A stretch of DNA of 22,714 bases. Origin: Anaerolineales bacterium UBA6663 (GTDB taxonomy: Bacteria > Chloroflexota > Anaerolineae > Anaerolineales > UBA6663). The DNA is taken from positions 4,217 through 26,930 of the forward strand of contig DKKP01000120.1 of the NCBI GenBank assembly GCA_002455335.1, read 5' to 3'. Shown in pieces: positions 1 through 8,305 of the stretch. A program made the translations under genes and the position numbers. The number at the start of each line of letters is the position of its first letter. Within the stretch, counting starts at the first letter, position 1. The notes under the pieces were generated by a model. The model worked only from the letters and a program-made list of their open reading frames with translations. It was not told the DNA's origin and did no database searches.

Positions 1-42
1 AGCGCTCTTCGAGTCTTCGCGGTGATCTCCCGCACAGCAGGG

Positions 43-2616
43 TCAACGCCGCTGGCTACGGATGCGCGCGGCGGCTTCCTCGCGCGAGTGGACGTCGAGC
101 TTGGCGAAGACGGCCGAGACGTGGTGGTCGACGGTTTTGGGCGAAAGGTGCAGCCGCGCCGCGATCTCGGCGTTGCTCAGACCCTCGCCAAGCAGGTGCA
201 GGATCTCCATCTGGCGCGACGTCAAGCCAAAGGGGTTCTCGCGCGTCGCGGCCCGCGGCCCGCGCGGAACCGCAACGCCAACCTGGCGTAATTGCTCGCG
301 TAGCGCGTCGGCCATCGGGCGCGCACCCAGTCGGTCGAAGAGCGTCAGCGCCTCGAGTTGCGCGACACGATCGCCGTTCGCAAGCGCCCGAGCCTGTTCG
401 TAAGGGCAGCCCAGCCGGGCCCAGGCCTCCGCCGCATCGCGCCAGTCGCCGCCGATCTCCAGACGATAAGGCTCGGCCAACCCCTCGGTCGAATGAGCCC
501 CACCCGCGCGCCAGATCCAGTACACCAGTTCGCCCGCGATCCAGGCGTGACGCTTGCCCAATGCCAGCTCGGTGGCGCGCTGCGCGTGGGCCCGCGCCTG
601 TGCGACGTCGCCTGCCAGCCACGCTGCCTCGGCCTGGGCCGCCGCAGCCGGGGCAACGTTCTGGAAATCCCCAGACCGTTCCGCCAGCGCCACGGCCTCA
701 ATCAGCGTCGCCGCTGCCTGCGCGTCGCCGCGCCGGGTCTGTAACCGACCCAGCGCCAGAAGCGCCGGGATGCTGTTGGCAGGCGAAACAAGCTGATGCT
801 TGAGCGCCTCGCGTGCCGCGCCTTCGGCGGCCTCCCAACGCCCGCGTGCGAGATGCACGAGGGCCTGCCAGCCGAGGATGTACACCCGGATCGCGTCGAG
901 GTCGCGCGCCGTTGTGTAGGCGTAACCATCGGCGAGATAGCGCTCCGCTTCGTCAAGGCGAAAAAGCTCACCGGCCGTCGATCCCAGGTTGGCATAGACT
1001 GTAGCGACCCGCGGCTCGAGCCCGGCCTCGCGCGCGACCTGAAGACAACGTTCGAGCGTGCGCCGCCCCTGCTCGTCATCCACGTACAGCTGTCCGGTGC
1101 CCAGGGTGTCGAGCGCCATCGCCAGTACACGAGCGTCGCCATGTTGCTCGGCGAGCGCCACTGCCTGTTCGGCAAGCGTGATCGACTCTTCGTAGTCGTG
1201 ATCGAAGAGGTGCAACATGGCCTGGATGCGGTACGCCAGGGCCAACTCACGCCCCGCGCCGAGTGGTTCGAGCGCAACGATCGCGGCCCGACAGGCCTCC
1301 CAGGCCTCACCCATCTGCACCGAGGTCAGGGTGAGCGCCAGATGCGCCAGGTTCTCGCCCTCGCGCCGCGGCTCACCAAGCGCGCGCCAGAGCGCCGCGG
1401 CCTCCCGTCGCGCGGAGGCGGCCGGCTCGTGTTGGCCGATGAAGTTGCACTCCCAGGCCCGCGCCTCGAGCAACTCTGCGCGTTTGCGTGGCTCGAGGAC
1501 ATCCCCCGCTTCAAGCGCGCGACGATACCAGTCGGCTGCGGCACGATGCGCCCCGGCCGCTGCAGCCAACCGACCCGCCGCCGGTGCGGTCTGCAGGATC
1601 GCATCGCGCTCGCCTGCGCCGACGGCATGGTGCGCCAGCCGGTTCACGTCGCCCCGTGTCGCGGGCGAGCGCTGAAGCGCCGCGAACGTCGCGCGATGGA
1701 GCTCCTGCCGCTGCCGCGCCGACAGGGTATCAAGCACGGCCTGACGTGACAGTTCATGGCGAAATGCGAGGGCCTCCCCCTGGGTGCCCAGCATGCCAAG
1801 GGTGAGACAGGCATCGACTGCAGCTGCATCGGGTCCGGCGACCTCCGTCAACGCCCAGGCCTCGATCCTTGGCCCGATCACGGCGGCGGCGCGCAACACG
1901 GCCCAACCCTGCGGCGACAATCGGGCGGCGCGGGCGAACACAGCGTCACGCACGGTCCGTGATATCCCGCCACTCGGGTCGGCCAGCACCTCAGTGACGA
2001 AGAAGGGATTGCCGGCGGTCTGACGATGGAGCGCCGCGACGTCGATGGATTGCTCCCCGGCCAACGCGCGCACCGCGTCGAGCGAGAGCGCCGCGAGCGG
2101 CATACGCCGCACCGCCGCCGAAGTCGCGAGGTCGCCGAGGACAATGCGCAGCGGATGCTTGGGGTCGAGTTCGTCGTCGCGGTAGGTGATGATGAGGAGC
2201 GCGCGCGTCCGCTGCATTCGGCGACCGAGATAGCGGAGCAGATCGAAAGTCGCCTCGTCAGCCCAATGCGCGTCCTCGATGACAAGGATCGATGGGCGGG
2301 CCTGCAGCTCGGCCAGCATGGCGGGGAAGATCGCTGAGCGGTCGGCATCGCTGGCGAGCAGCGCTGGCAAACGGCCGTCGAGTTGAGACGCCAGGTCATG
2401 GAGCGGGCCAAAGGGGCGCGGCGTGAACAACGCATCGCACACCCCCCACAACACCCGCGGCGCCCCAGATGCTCCGTTCACAAACGCCTCGACGAGTGCG
2501 GTCTTGCCAATACCCGCTTCGCCGCTCACCAGCACGACCCGCCCTGAGCCTGCTGTCACCTGGTCCCAGGTCGCAGCTAACGTCTCAAGTTCCCCCGCAC
2601 GCTCAAGCAAGCCCAT
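43..2616 (-). CDS. AAA-ATPase / LuxR-type transcriptional regulator (large ATP-binding LuxR, MalT-like layout)
   Basis: Predicted cytoplasmic DNA-binding regulator of about 857 residues. From the chosen start, a P-loop GEAGIGKT lies at about residues 32-39. A Walker B-like segment ILVIEDAHWAD follows at roughly residue 115, then a long alanine- and leucine-rich helical region that looks like TPR repeats. The C-terminus is a LuxR/GerE helix-turn-helix with LTSRQMEILHLLGEGLSNAE and KTVDHHVSAVFAKL. This order is typical of the large ATP-binding LuxR (LAL/MalT-like) family, in which nucleotide and inducer binding drive oligomerisation on DNA. I chose the ATG at 2616 because the protein then starts MGLLERAGELETL, close to the P-loop domain as in relatives. 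The start at 2679 would add 21 unconserved residues and overlap the MFS gene. The gap to the MFS stop is 13 bp, so the two genes are probably co-transcribed. The inducer and targets cannot be read from the sequence; the adjacent transporters are possible targets. Confidence 0.9.
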   Translation of the reverse strand: MGLLERAGELETLAATWDQVTAGSGRVVLVSGEAGIGKTALVEAFVNGASGAPRVLWGVCDALFTPRPFGPLHDLASQLDGRLPALLASDADRSAIFPAMLAELQARPSILVIEDAHWADEATFDLLRYLGRRMQRTRALLIITYRDDELDPKHPLRIVLGDLATSAAVRRMPLAALSLDAVRALAGEQSIDVAALHRQTAGNPFFVTEVLADPSGGISRTVRDAVFARAARLSPQGWAVLRAAAVIGPRIEAWALTEVAGPDAAAVDACLTLGMLGTQGEALAFRHELSRQAVLDTLSARQRQELHRATFAALQRSPATRGDVNRLAHHAVGAGERDAILQTAPAAGRLAAAAGAHRAAADWYRRALEAGDVLEPRKRAELLEARAWECNFIGQHEPAASARREAAALWRALGEPRREGENLAHLALTLTSVQMGEAWEACRAAIVALEPLGAGRELALAYRIQAMLHLFDHDYEESITLAEQAVALAEQHGDARVLAMALDTLGTGQLYVDDEQGRRTLERCLQVAREAGLEPRVATVYANLGSTAGELFRLDEAERYLADGYAYTTARDLDAIRVYILGWQALVHLARGRWEAAEGAAREALKHQLVSPANSIPALLALGRLQTRRGDAQAAATLIEAVALAERSGDFQNVAPAAAAQAEAAWLAGDVAQARAHAQRATELALGKRHAWIAGELVYWIWRAGGAHSTEGLAEPYRLEIGGDWRDAAEAWARLGCPYEQARALANGDRVAQLEALTLFDRLGARPMADALREQLRQVGVAVPRGPRAATRENPFGLTSRQMEILHLLGEGLSNAEIAARLHLSPKTVDHHVSAVFAKLDVHSREEAAARIRSQRR

Positions 2617-2629
2617 GGTGATGCGCCCT

Positions 2630-3889
2630 TTACACCGGCGACTGTACGACCGACGCAGCCTCTCCACGGCGCACGCCAAGCATCAACACAAGGGCGACGA
2701 CCATGAAGATCGGCGCCACGATCATCACAAGGTTGTAGTTGTTGCCCGTCAACTGGATGATCCAGCCGTTCACGTTCGGCCCGATGATCGCCGAGAATGT
2801 CGAGAACATGTAGTACAGGCCGGTGTACGTGCCGATTCGGGCGGCGCTCGTCATATCGACGACCATCGGCAACGAGTTGATGTTGATCAGGGCCCAGCCG
2901 ATGCCGGCCGCCATCAACATCAACCCAGCCACAGGCACCTCGCCGAGCACAGGCACCGCGAACAGGCGCGTGGTCAGCGTGGCGGCGGGCAGCAAGAACA
3001 TACCGAGCATCATCGAGCCGAGGATCAGGATGCCGATCACGATCGTCGCTCGGCGCCCGATTCGCGCGCCGATGTAGCCGGCGGGCAGCGCGAAAAGCAC
3101 GAACATCAACGAAAGCTGTCCGAGCAGGCGCACGCCGTCCTCATTGGCCAAACCAAGATGATTGACGGCGTAGAGCGTGAAGAAGGCCTCGACCGCCGTA
3201 TAGCCCAGGAACCAAAAGAAGATCGCGAGCAGAAGCCGCAGCGCGCTGCGATCGGGGTCGGCAAGCACCTCGCGCAGGCTGGACAGCAGGCCGGGGGCCT
3301 GCTCACCCGCGCCGACCGCCTTCGGCTCACGGATGAAGGCGAAGACCATCACCGTCGCGACGATCACCAGAGCCGATCCAAGCCAGAACGGGTACGCCGG
3401 ATCGATCTTGTACAGCGCCGAGCCGCCAAGCGTGGCCGCGATCGCGCCAAGACCGCCCATGAGGTTGATGATGCCGTTAGCCTGCGAGCGCAGCGGCGAG
3501 GGCGTGATGTCGGGCATCAACGCGACGACAGGCGTGCGCCAGATCGCCATGCTGAGCAGCAGGGTCGAGGTGCAGGCCACAAACAGCGGTAGGATCGCGG
3601 CGAACGGGATCAGGCCAAAAGCCAACGCCCCGATCGGCGCGCCGATCAGGATGAAGGGCATCCGTCGCCCGATCGGCGTGCGCAGCCGATCGGACCAGGC
3701 GCCCACCGGCGGCTGGATGAGCAGCGCCGCGATGTTGTCGAGCGTCATGAAGAAACCGATCCACCCAGGAGCAAGCCCAAACTTTTGCTCGAGGAAGAGC
3801 GGCACAAAGGCGTTGTAGACCATCCAGATCACACTGACGCCAAAGAAGCCGAAGCCAAGCAGAAAGGTTTTGCCGTAATTGAGGCGCAT
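2630..3889 (-). CDS. MFS transporter (SLC45/GPH-like sugar-transporter-type)
   Basis: Integral membrane transporter of 419 residues, the usual size for a 12-helix major facilitator protein. It starts MRLNYGKTFLLGFGFFGVSV and shows an early loop with GAWSDRLRTPIGRRMP, matching the MFS loop 2-3 signature (G-x-x-x-D-R-x-G-R-R). A second half-signature, GARIGRRATI, appears after the midpoint, followed by further hydrophobic helices. The substrate is not predictable; the layout resembles SLC45/GPH-like sugar carriers, but an efflux role is also possible. I chose the ATG at 3889 because GGGGGGAT lies just upstream on the coding strand and the 52 residues before it in the open frame are not membrane-like. 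It lies downstream of an ABC exporter and upstream of a LuxR-type regulator, with a hairpin and a possible -10 element in the 128-bp gap before it. Confidence 0.88.
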   Translation of the reverse strand: MRLNYGKTFLLGFGFFGVSVIWMVYNAFVPLFLEQKFGLAPGWIGFFMTLDNIAALLIQPPVGAWSDRLRTPIGRRMPFILIGAPIGALAFGLIPFAAILPLFVACTSTLLLSMAIWRTPVVALMPDITPSPLRSQANGIINLMGGLGAIAATLGGSALYKIDPAYPFWLGSALVIVATVMVFAFIREPKAVGAGEQAPGLLSSLREVLADPDRSALRLLLAIFFWFLGYTAVEAFFTLYAVNHLGLANEDGVRLLGQLSLMFVLFALPAGYIGARIGRRATIVIGILILGSMMLGMFLLPAATLTTRLFAVPVLGEVPVAGLMLMAAGIGWALININSLPMVVDMTSAARIGTYTGLYYMFSTFSAIIGPNVNGWIIQLTGNNYNLVMIVAPIFMVVALVLMLGVRRGEAASVVQSPV

Positions 3890-4017
3890 GGGGATCCCCC
3901 GCTGTGCAGATGTGGGAAGTATACGGGATGAGTGGGGATGTGGAGCGGGGAGCGACGAGCGAAGCCCACAAGAAAGGCGCTTTGCGAGCTTCGCGTCGTC
4001 GCGGTCAACCCTTCTGA
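3890..4017. other. intergenic spacer with long imperfect hairpin and possible promoter for the MFS gene
   Basis: This 128-bp gap separates the second ABC permease from the MFS gene. It holds an imperfect inverted repeat: GCGACG-a-GCGAAGC at 3952-3965 pairs with GCTTCGC-gt-CGTCGC at 3988-4002 across a 22-nt loop. No T-run follows it on the coding strand, so it is not a clear intrinsic terminator. Closer to the MFS start, TATACT at 3923-3918 on the minus strand could be a -10 hexamer, but I see no good -35. The segment between them is purine-rich on the plus strand (GAGCG-type words). Confidence 0.4.
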
Positions 4018-5217
4018 TCAGCCGATCACCTTTTGGAATCGCCACACCGCCAGCCCAAAGAACCCCAGCGCATAGGCGAGCAACACGCCGGCCGGCGCCC
4101 AGGCAGAGGCCAACCCCTGACCCCGGATGACGATGTTCTGAAATCCGATCATGGCCCAGGCCGAGGGCAACAGCCCACCGATCGCGGCAAAGACCCCGCC
4201 GGCGAATTCAAGCGGGAACCAGGTGCCGCCCAACGCCGAGAAGACGAACATCGCCAGCATCGAGTAGAGCACCACCTGGTCGTCGCTGCGCGCCACAACA
4301 CCGATCAGCAAACCCAGACAGGCCACCCACAGCCCAAGCGCGATGGCGATGAGAAACGTCGCGCCCGCATCGCGCAGGTAGTCGACGCCCAGCGCCCATT
4401 GGCCAAGCGCGATCAAGAGTACGGTCTGCCCGAAGACGACGGCGAACATGGCGAGCATGTGCCCGGCCACGATCTCCCAGGGCCGCATCTCGGTCGTCAA
4501 TAACCGCTGCAGCGTGCGCAGCTTGCGCTCCTGCATCAGGATCTGGGCCGACGACACCAGGCCGAAGATCGCGAACTGTACAAGGATCCCGGGCGAGGTC
4601 TGGTTGTAGGGGTTGCCTCCAAAGGGGGCCTCCGACGCGATCGCCACGGCTTGCTCGACCCGCACCCGACCGCTCACCACCTGCTCGCCCCAGGCCGCCC
4701 ACGCCTGATCGAACGCGATCTGCCACGTCTGCGCCGGGTCTTCGCCCGGGGCCGCCGCAACGCTCAACCGCGCGATCTCGGCCGAGCTCAACCATTCAGT
4801 CAGCGCGAGTTGCACAGTTCGGTACAGCGTCTGCCCGGACACGGAAGCAGGATCTGCGACGAGCTGGAGCGCGGGCTGCGCGGCCATGGGTTCGACCCCA
4901 AATCCGCCCGGCACGATCAGCATGCCGGCGACCTCGTTGTTCGTCAGGGCGGTCTGCGCCTCGGCCGCAGCCATCCGCACCGGGTTGACAGTCGCCGAAC
5001 CCGCCAGGCGCTCGAACAGACGCTGCGCCAGAGGCGCCTCTGGGTCAGCCGAAATCCAGGCCAGCCGCAGCCTGGTATCAGCCGTCGTCGTCGAGCCGCC
5101 GTAGGCGATGCCCATGAAGAACGTGAACACGATCGGCATCACGACAAGGAACAACAACGACTTGCGATCGTTCACAATCTGCTCGAGGTCTTTGAGGGTC
5201 AGGATCAGTACTTTCAT
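4018..5217 (-). CDS. ABC-2 type transporter permease (second permease of exporter)
   Basis: Membrane subunit of an ABC exporter, 399 residues. It begins MKVLILTLKDLEQIVNDRKS followed by a hydrophobic helix (LLFLVVMPIVFTFFMG). A soluble extracytoplasmic domain of about 170 residues follows, then about five helices near the C-terminus. The cytoplasmic loop QERKLRTLQRLLTTEMRPWE is typical of ABC-2/DrrB/NatB-type permeases, which have one N-terminal helix, a large external domain and a C-terminal helix bundle. Start: the ATG at 5217 has GGGAG about 5 nt upstream. The gene is 36 bp downstream of another permease with the same architecture, so the pair probably forms a heterodimeric channel with the ATPase at 6612-7553. 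The substrate is unknown; drugs, lipids or sodium are typical of the class. Confidence 0.88.
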   Translation of the reverse strand: MKVLILTLKDLEQIVNDRKSLLFLVVMPIVFTFFMGIAYGGSTTTADTRLRLAWISADPEAPLAQRLFERLAGSATVNPVRMAAAEAQTALTNNEVAGMLIVPGGFGVEPMAAQPALQLVADPASVSGQTLYRTVQLALTEWLSSAEIARLSVAAAPGEDPAQTWQIAFDQAWAAWGEQVVSGRVRVEQAVAIASEAPFGGNPYNQTSPGILVQFAIFGLVSSAQILMQERKLRTLQRLLTTEMRPWEIVAGHMLAMFAVVFGQTVLLIALGQWALGVDYLRDAGATFLIAIALGLWVACLGLLIGVVARSDDQVVLYSMLAMFVFSALGGTWFPLEFAGGVFAAIGGLLPSAWAMIGFQNIVIRGQGLASAWAPAGVLLAYALGFFGLAVWRFQKVIG

Positions 5218-5234
5218 CGTGGCTCCCGTTCATG

Positions 5235-5250
5235 GACGGCGGAAGCCGTC
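5235..5250. repeat. short hairpin between the two permease genes
   Basis: GACGGC and GCCGTC form a perfect 6-bp inverted repeat with a GGAA loop in the 36-bp gap between the permease genes. It lies just upstream of the GGGAG ribosome-binding site of the second permease, so it could influence mRNA stability or translation, or be a small dispersed palindrome. No T-tract follows it. Confidence 0.4.
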
Positions 5251-5253
5251 TCC

Positions 5254-6525
5254 CTACGCGTACCGCCTCTGAATCCGCCAGGCGCCAGCGGAAAAGAACA
5301 CGATGCCCAGAGACACAAGCACCACGCACGACGTCACGACCGCGCCAGTCGGTTGGCCTTCGAGCGCAAGCATCCAGGCTTTCATCGCCCAGCCCTGCGG
5401 CGTGAAATCCCCAAGTCGGGCGAACGTCTCGGGCATCGTCACGGCTCCACTGAATAGCCCGCCCAGCATGCCAAGCACAGTCAGGCCACCGCCCAACACC
5501 GGGCCGGCCTGCCGCGTGGTCTTGACGAACGCGATAAGGAGCACACCCAACCCCGATGCGGCCGCGACCTGACCGATCAATGCCAGAGCCACAGCGGCCG
5601 GTTGGCCCCATGCCACGCCGAAGGCGAAGTGCGCGGCGGTCATCAGCACAAGACCCTGAACGATCACTGTAAGCATGACGGCCAGTAGCTTGCCGGCCAG
5701 GATATCGATCCGGCCGGTCGGTGTCGCGAACAGCCGCGCCAGCGTACCCTCCTCGTCCTCACGCAGCAGCGACATCATCGAGTAGGCGCCTGTATAGAAG
5801 GCGAAGAAGACCATCTGCCCCGCCGCCATTTGCGCGATGATGCGTTGCAGCGTGCCGTCGCCGGATCCGGTTGCGGTCGGCGCGACCCAAACCAGCACCG
5901 CCGGTTCGGTCTCGTGGAGCAGGCCGCGCTGCACTTCGCGATACCAGGTGGCGTAATCGCGCATCAACGCCCCGGCATCCAGGGTTAGCGGATCCTGCCC
6001 GGCGGCGTGCAGCCGCCCCTGCACCGTCTCAAGCGCGATGCCACCGCCTGCCACGCCCTGCAGCAATGCGCGGACCATGGCCTCGGCCATCTGCGGGCCG
6101 ACGCTCAGGGTCGGATCGCTCACGAGCGTCACGGCAGCCGCGCGCCCGGCCAGCACATCCGCCGTGAAGCCACCCGGCACGATCACGGCCACGCCCACGC
6201 GGCGCTCAGCAACAGCGGTTCGCGCCGCCGCTTCATCGGCGAATTCCGTCGTCGTGATCCAGCCCGCCACGCTCGGGTCGACGAACATCCCCACGATCGT
6301 TTTGCCAAGCGCCTCTTCCAACGGCGCATCCTTCGGCAGCGCATCCAGATTGACCAGCCCCACGCGCACCGCCGGCGGTGTCTCCGCGGCGTCGCCCTCC
6401 GCTCCCCCGAAGGCGAAGTAGATCAGGCCGATGATCAACAACGGCGCCGCCACCATCATGCCCAGCGCGAAGACGCTGCGCATGGTCTGAGTGAGGTCCT
6501 TGATTGCGATGTCGATGACTTTCAT
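5254..6525 (-). CDS. ABC-2 type transporter permease (first permease of exporter)
   Basis: Membrane subunit of an ABC exporter, 423 residues. It starts MKVIDIAIKDLTQTMRSVFA, very like the start of the next permease, followed by a hydrophobic helix (GMMVAAPLLIIGLIYFAFGG). A large extracytoplasmic region with alternating beta/alpha pattern follows, then C-terminal helices. The loop EDEEGTLARLFATPTGRIDI before a membrane segment is the ABC-2 family cytoplasmic coupling segment. Start: the ATG at 6525 has GGGAAGA about 5 nt upstream on the coding strand; the upstream 30 residues of open frame are low-complexity and were excluded. It lies 86 bp after the ATPase gene, a gap that contains a 14-bp tandem repeat. 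The paired permeases differ enough to suggest a heterodimer rather than a recent duplication. Confidence 0.88.
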   Translation of the reverse strand: MKVIDIAIKDLTQTMRSVFALGMMVAAPLLIIGLIYFAFGGAEGDAAETPPAVRVGLVNLDALPKDAPLEEALGKTIVGMFVDPSVAGWITTTEFADEAAARTAVAERRVGVAVIVPGGFTADVLAGRAAAVTLVSDPTLSVGPQMAEAMVRALLQGVAGGGIALETVQGRLHAAGQDPLTLDAGALMRDYATWYREVQRGLLHETEPAVLVWVAPTATGSGDGTLQRIIAQMAAGQMVFFAFYTGAYSMMSLLREDEEGTLARLFATPTGRIDILAGKLLAVMLTVIVQGLVLMTAAHFAFGVAWGQPAAVALALIGQVAAASGLGVLLIAFVKTTRQAGPVLGGGLTVLGMLGGLFSGAVTMPETFARLGDFTPQGWAMKAWMLALEGQPTGAVVTSCVVLVSLGIVFFSAGAWRIQRRYA

Positions 6526-6585
6526 GATGTCTTCCCGCGCACAGGCCGCACCGGCCTCGACAGCCCGTCTTGTTCGTGATGATGC

Positions 6586-6627
6586 GCTCCTCGCCCCTCG
6601 CTCTTCGCCCCTCACGCCTCATCCCTC
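6586..6627. repeat. three tandem 14-bp repeat units across the ATPase stop codon
   Basis: On the plus strand, units of the form GCTCYTCGCCCCTC occur at 6586-6599 and 6600-6613, differing at one position. A diverged third unit at 6614-6627 matches about 10 of 14 positions. The third unit and the edge of the second overlap the last codons and the stop of the ABC ATPase gene (stop at 6612-6614). A similar word occurs on the minus strand in the spacer before the MFS gene. Confidence 0.6.
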
Positions 6628-7553
6628 AACGCTTTGCCCGTCAGTTCCAGGAAGACGCTCTCCAGGTTGGGCTCACGGATATCGACCGTCATGATGCGCG
6701 CGCCGGCCTGGGTCGCGAGCTCGAACAGGCGTGGCAACAGGGCGTTGCTGTCGTCGACCAGGGCCGTGACATGCCCGTCGACGACGTCGAGGTGCGCGAG
6801 GCCCGGGACCGACCGCCAGGCCGGAAGCACCCGCTCGGCCTCGACGTTCAGGGTCAGGTCGATCCGGGCCAGGCCGCCCGATTGGGCGATCAACTCGGCG
6901 TGGGTGCCGTATGCGATCACGCGTCCCTGATCCAGGATGGCGATGTGGTCCGACAGCTCGGCCGCCTCTTCCATATAGTGCGTGGTGTAAAGCACAGTCG
7001 CGCCGGCCCGGTTGAGTGCCTTGACGTGATCGAGGATGTGCCGCCGCGATTGCGGGTCGATGCCGACCGTCGGCTCATCCATGATGACGACAGCCGGCTC
7101 GTGCAGGAGCGCGGCGCCGATGTTGACCCGCCGCTTCATACCACCCGAGTAGGTGCCAACCCGGTCGCGCTGTCGGCCGTTAAGCCCGATCGTCTCGAGC
7201 ACGGCGTCGACGCGTTTTGCCAATGCGGCGCCGCGCAGGCCATACATCTTTCCCCAGAAGATCAGGTTCTCGCGGGCGGTCAGATCCGGGTACAGCGCGA
7301 TCTCCTGCGGCACGACGCCCAGACGGGCTTTCGCCGCCTGCGGCTCGGCTCGGATCGAATGGCCGAAGATCTCGGCGCTGCCGCCATCGGGCTCGATCAA
7401 CCCCGAGAGCATCGAGATCGTCGTGCTCTTCCCGGCGCCGTTCGGCCCCAGCAGGCTGAGCACCTCGCCCTGCCGCGCGAAGAAGCTGAGCCCGGCCACG
7501 GCCTGCACTTTTCCGAAACTCTTGTTCAGGTCTCTTACTTCGATCGCGTTCAT
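6612..7553 (-). CDS. ABC transporter ATP-binding protein (DrrA/NatA-type exporter ATPase)
   Basis: Cytoplasmic nucleotide-binding subunit of an exporter, 313 residues. It has Walker A GPNGAGKS (about residues 38-45), a Q-loop with VVPQEIALYPDL, signature YSGGMKRR, Walker B AVVIMDEPTVGID and H-loop YTTHYMEEA. The roughly 90-residue C-terminal extension after the core (LARIDLTLNVEAERVLPA to the end) and the phrase EPNLESVFLELTGKALRDE are typical of the DrrA/NatA/CcmA-like subfamily. Start: the ATG at 7553 has AAGGAG 5 nt upstream. It is the second gene of the minus-strand run, 30 bp after the small membrane protein and before the two permeases that it should energise. The transported compound is unknown. 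Confidence 0.94.
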   Translation of the reverse strand: MNAIEVRDLNKSFGKVQAVAGLSFFARQGEVLSLLGPNGAGKSTTISMLSGLIEPDGGSAEIFGHSIRAEPQAAKARLGVVPQEIALYPDLTARENLIFWGKMYGLRGAALAKRVDAVLETIGLNGRQRDRVGTYSGGMKRRVNIGAALLHEPAVVIMDEPTVGIDPQSRRHILDHVKALNRAGATVLYTTHYMEEAAELSDHIAILDQGRVIAYGTHAELIAQSGGLARIDLTLNVEAERVLPAWRSVPGLAHLDVVDGHVTALVDDSNALLPRLFELATQAGARIMTVDIREPNLESVFLELTGKALRDEA

Positions 7554-7583
7554 CGTGTCTCCTTCAGGTGCACAACCGCTTGC

Positions 7584-8114
7584 CTAGCTCAGCAACAATC
7601 CAAGCGCCGGCAGCGCCAGCATCAGGGCGCACGCGATCCCGAGCAGCCACGTCAGCCAGGGCCGCGGGTGGTTGACCCAGACGTACAGGATCACCGAGAG
7701 CAGCAGGCTCTGGAGCAACACCTCGGGCAGGCCGCGCAAATGCGTAAGGATCGGCAGCCGGGTGTAGATCAGGCCCTCGATCGAGCCCGGCGTCGGCCCA
7801 AAAGTGTTCAGGATCCCGACAGCGACAAGCACGAACCAGAGGGTCAGCCAGCCACGCCGCGCCTCAAGGGTCGTTTGGCGCAGTAGATAGATCACAAGCC
7901 CGAAGAGTGCGCCGCGTACAGGCTGGAACAGCGGGCCGGCCATCACCCACCTGTCGTCGATGGGGCGCATGTAAGCGCCAAGACCGGGCTGCGCGAACAA
8001 CCCCCCATAGTCGAACAGCGTCGACGCCAACAGGCCGATGACGAAGTAGGTCACTGTATGAGTCACGGCCGCTTTGGCGACGACGACCGGCAGATCGTAA
8101 GGTGTGCGCGACAT
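7584..8114 (-). CDS. small polytopic membrane protein, function unknown
   Basis: Unrecognised protein of 176 residues. It appears to have about five hydrophobic segments, including VAKAAVTHTVTYFVIGLLAS, VRGALFGLVIYLLR, LTLWFVLVAVGILNTFG, VLLQSLLLSVILYVWV and WLLGIACALMLALPALGLLL. A charged RPIDDRW loop and an EGLIYTRLP loop lie between them. No enzymatic motif was found. Start: the ATG at 8114 has GGGGAGA about 5 nt upstream. It is the first gene of the minus-strand exporter run, 30 bp before the ATPase, and lies back to back with the histidine kinase. This places it as an accessory or sensory membrane component of the exporter, which is inference from position only. Confidence 0.75.
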   Translation of the reverse strand: MSRTPYDLPVVVAKAAVTHTVTYFVIGLLASTLFDYGGLFAQPGLGAYMRPIDDRWVMAGPLFQPVRGALFGLVIYLLRQTTLEARRGWLTLWFVLVAVGILNTFGPTPGSIEGLIYTRLPILTHLRGLPEVLLQSLLLSVILYVWVNHPRPWLTWLLGIACALMLALPALGLLLS

Positions 8115-8305
8115 GATGGTCTCCCCAAAACAAAGTTGTGAGCGACGCCCCAGCGGGGCTGCGCTTCGAGTCACACCTTACGGCTGGAGCGTGCTCGCTC
8201 CCAGTGTGCCTTTGGGAAAATGGGACAATGGACCTTCGGACAGGGTTCCGGACACTGTCCTTTCGAACAATGGCGCGAACCTCGGCTCAGCGTCACAATG
8301 CGGCT
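8115..8305. promoter_or_regulatory. divergent regulatory region between exporter operon and two-component system
   Basis: This 191-bp spacer should hold both divergent promoters. Visible structure includes a nested inverted repeat: GGAGCG/CGCTCC at 8186-8201 inside CACAC/GTGTG at 8172-8176 and 8204-8208. Three direct copies of GGACA occur at 8223, 8238 and 8250, the second pairing with CTGTCC at 8255-8260 as a 6-bp inverted repeat with 11-nt spacing. The word ACAATG occurs at 8225, 8267 and 8295. These are plausible operator half-sites for the adjacent response regulator. I could not identify convincing -35/-10 pairs. Confidence 0.45.

Noticed and set aside
1..42. Possible gene or terminator at the left edge
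   Set aside because: Only 42 bases after the regulator's stop; no open frame or hairpin that I can support.
796..1749. 317-codon plus-strand open frame opposite the LuxR-type regulator
   Set aside because: Antisense shadow of a well-supported regulator with no recognisable domain or ribosome-binding site.
2423..3592. 389-codon plus-strand open frame opposite the MFS gene
   Set aside because: It is the antisense of a clear MFS protein; the translation is rich in His, Arg, Gln and Asp with no family resemblance, as expected for a shadow frame in high-GC DNA.
6570..7886. 438-codon plus-strand open frame opposite the ABC ATPase
   Set aside because: It runs across the ATPase gene, the intergenic gap and part of the membrane protein; composition is that of antisense DNA and no motif is present.
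8138..8305. Extended N-terminus for the histidine kinase (starts at 8138, 8228 or 8270)
   Set aside because: The added residues have no domain or membrane character, no start has a ribosome-binding site, and the first would leave only 23 bp for divergent promoters. The 8270 start cannot be excluded.
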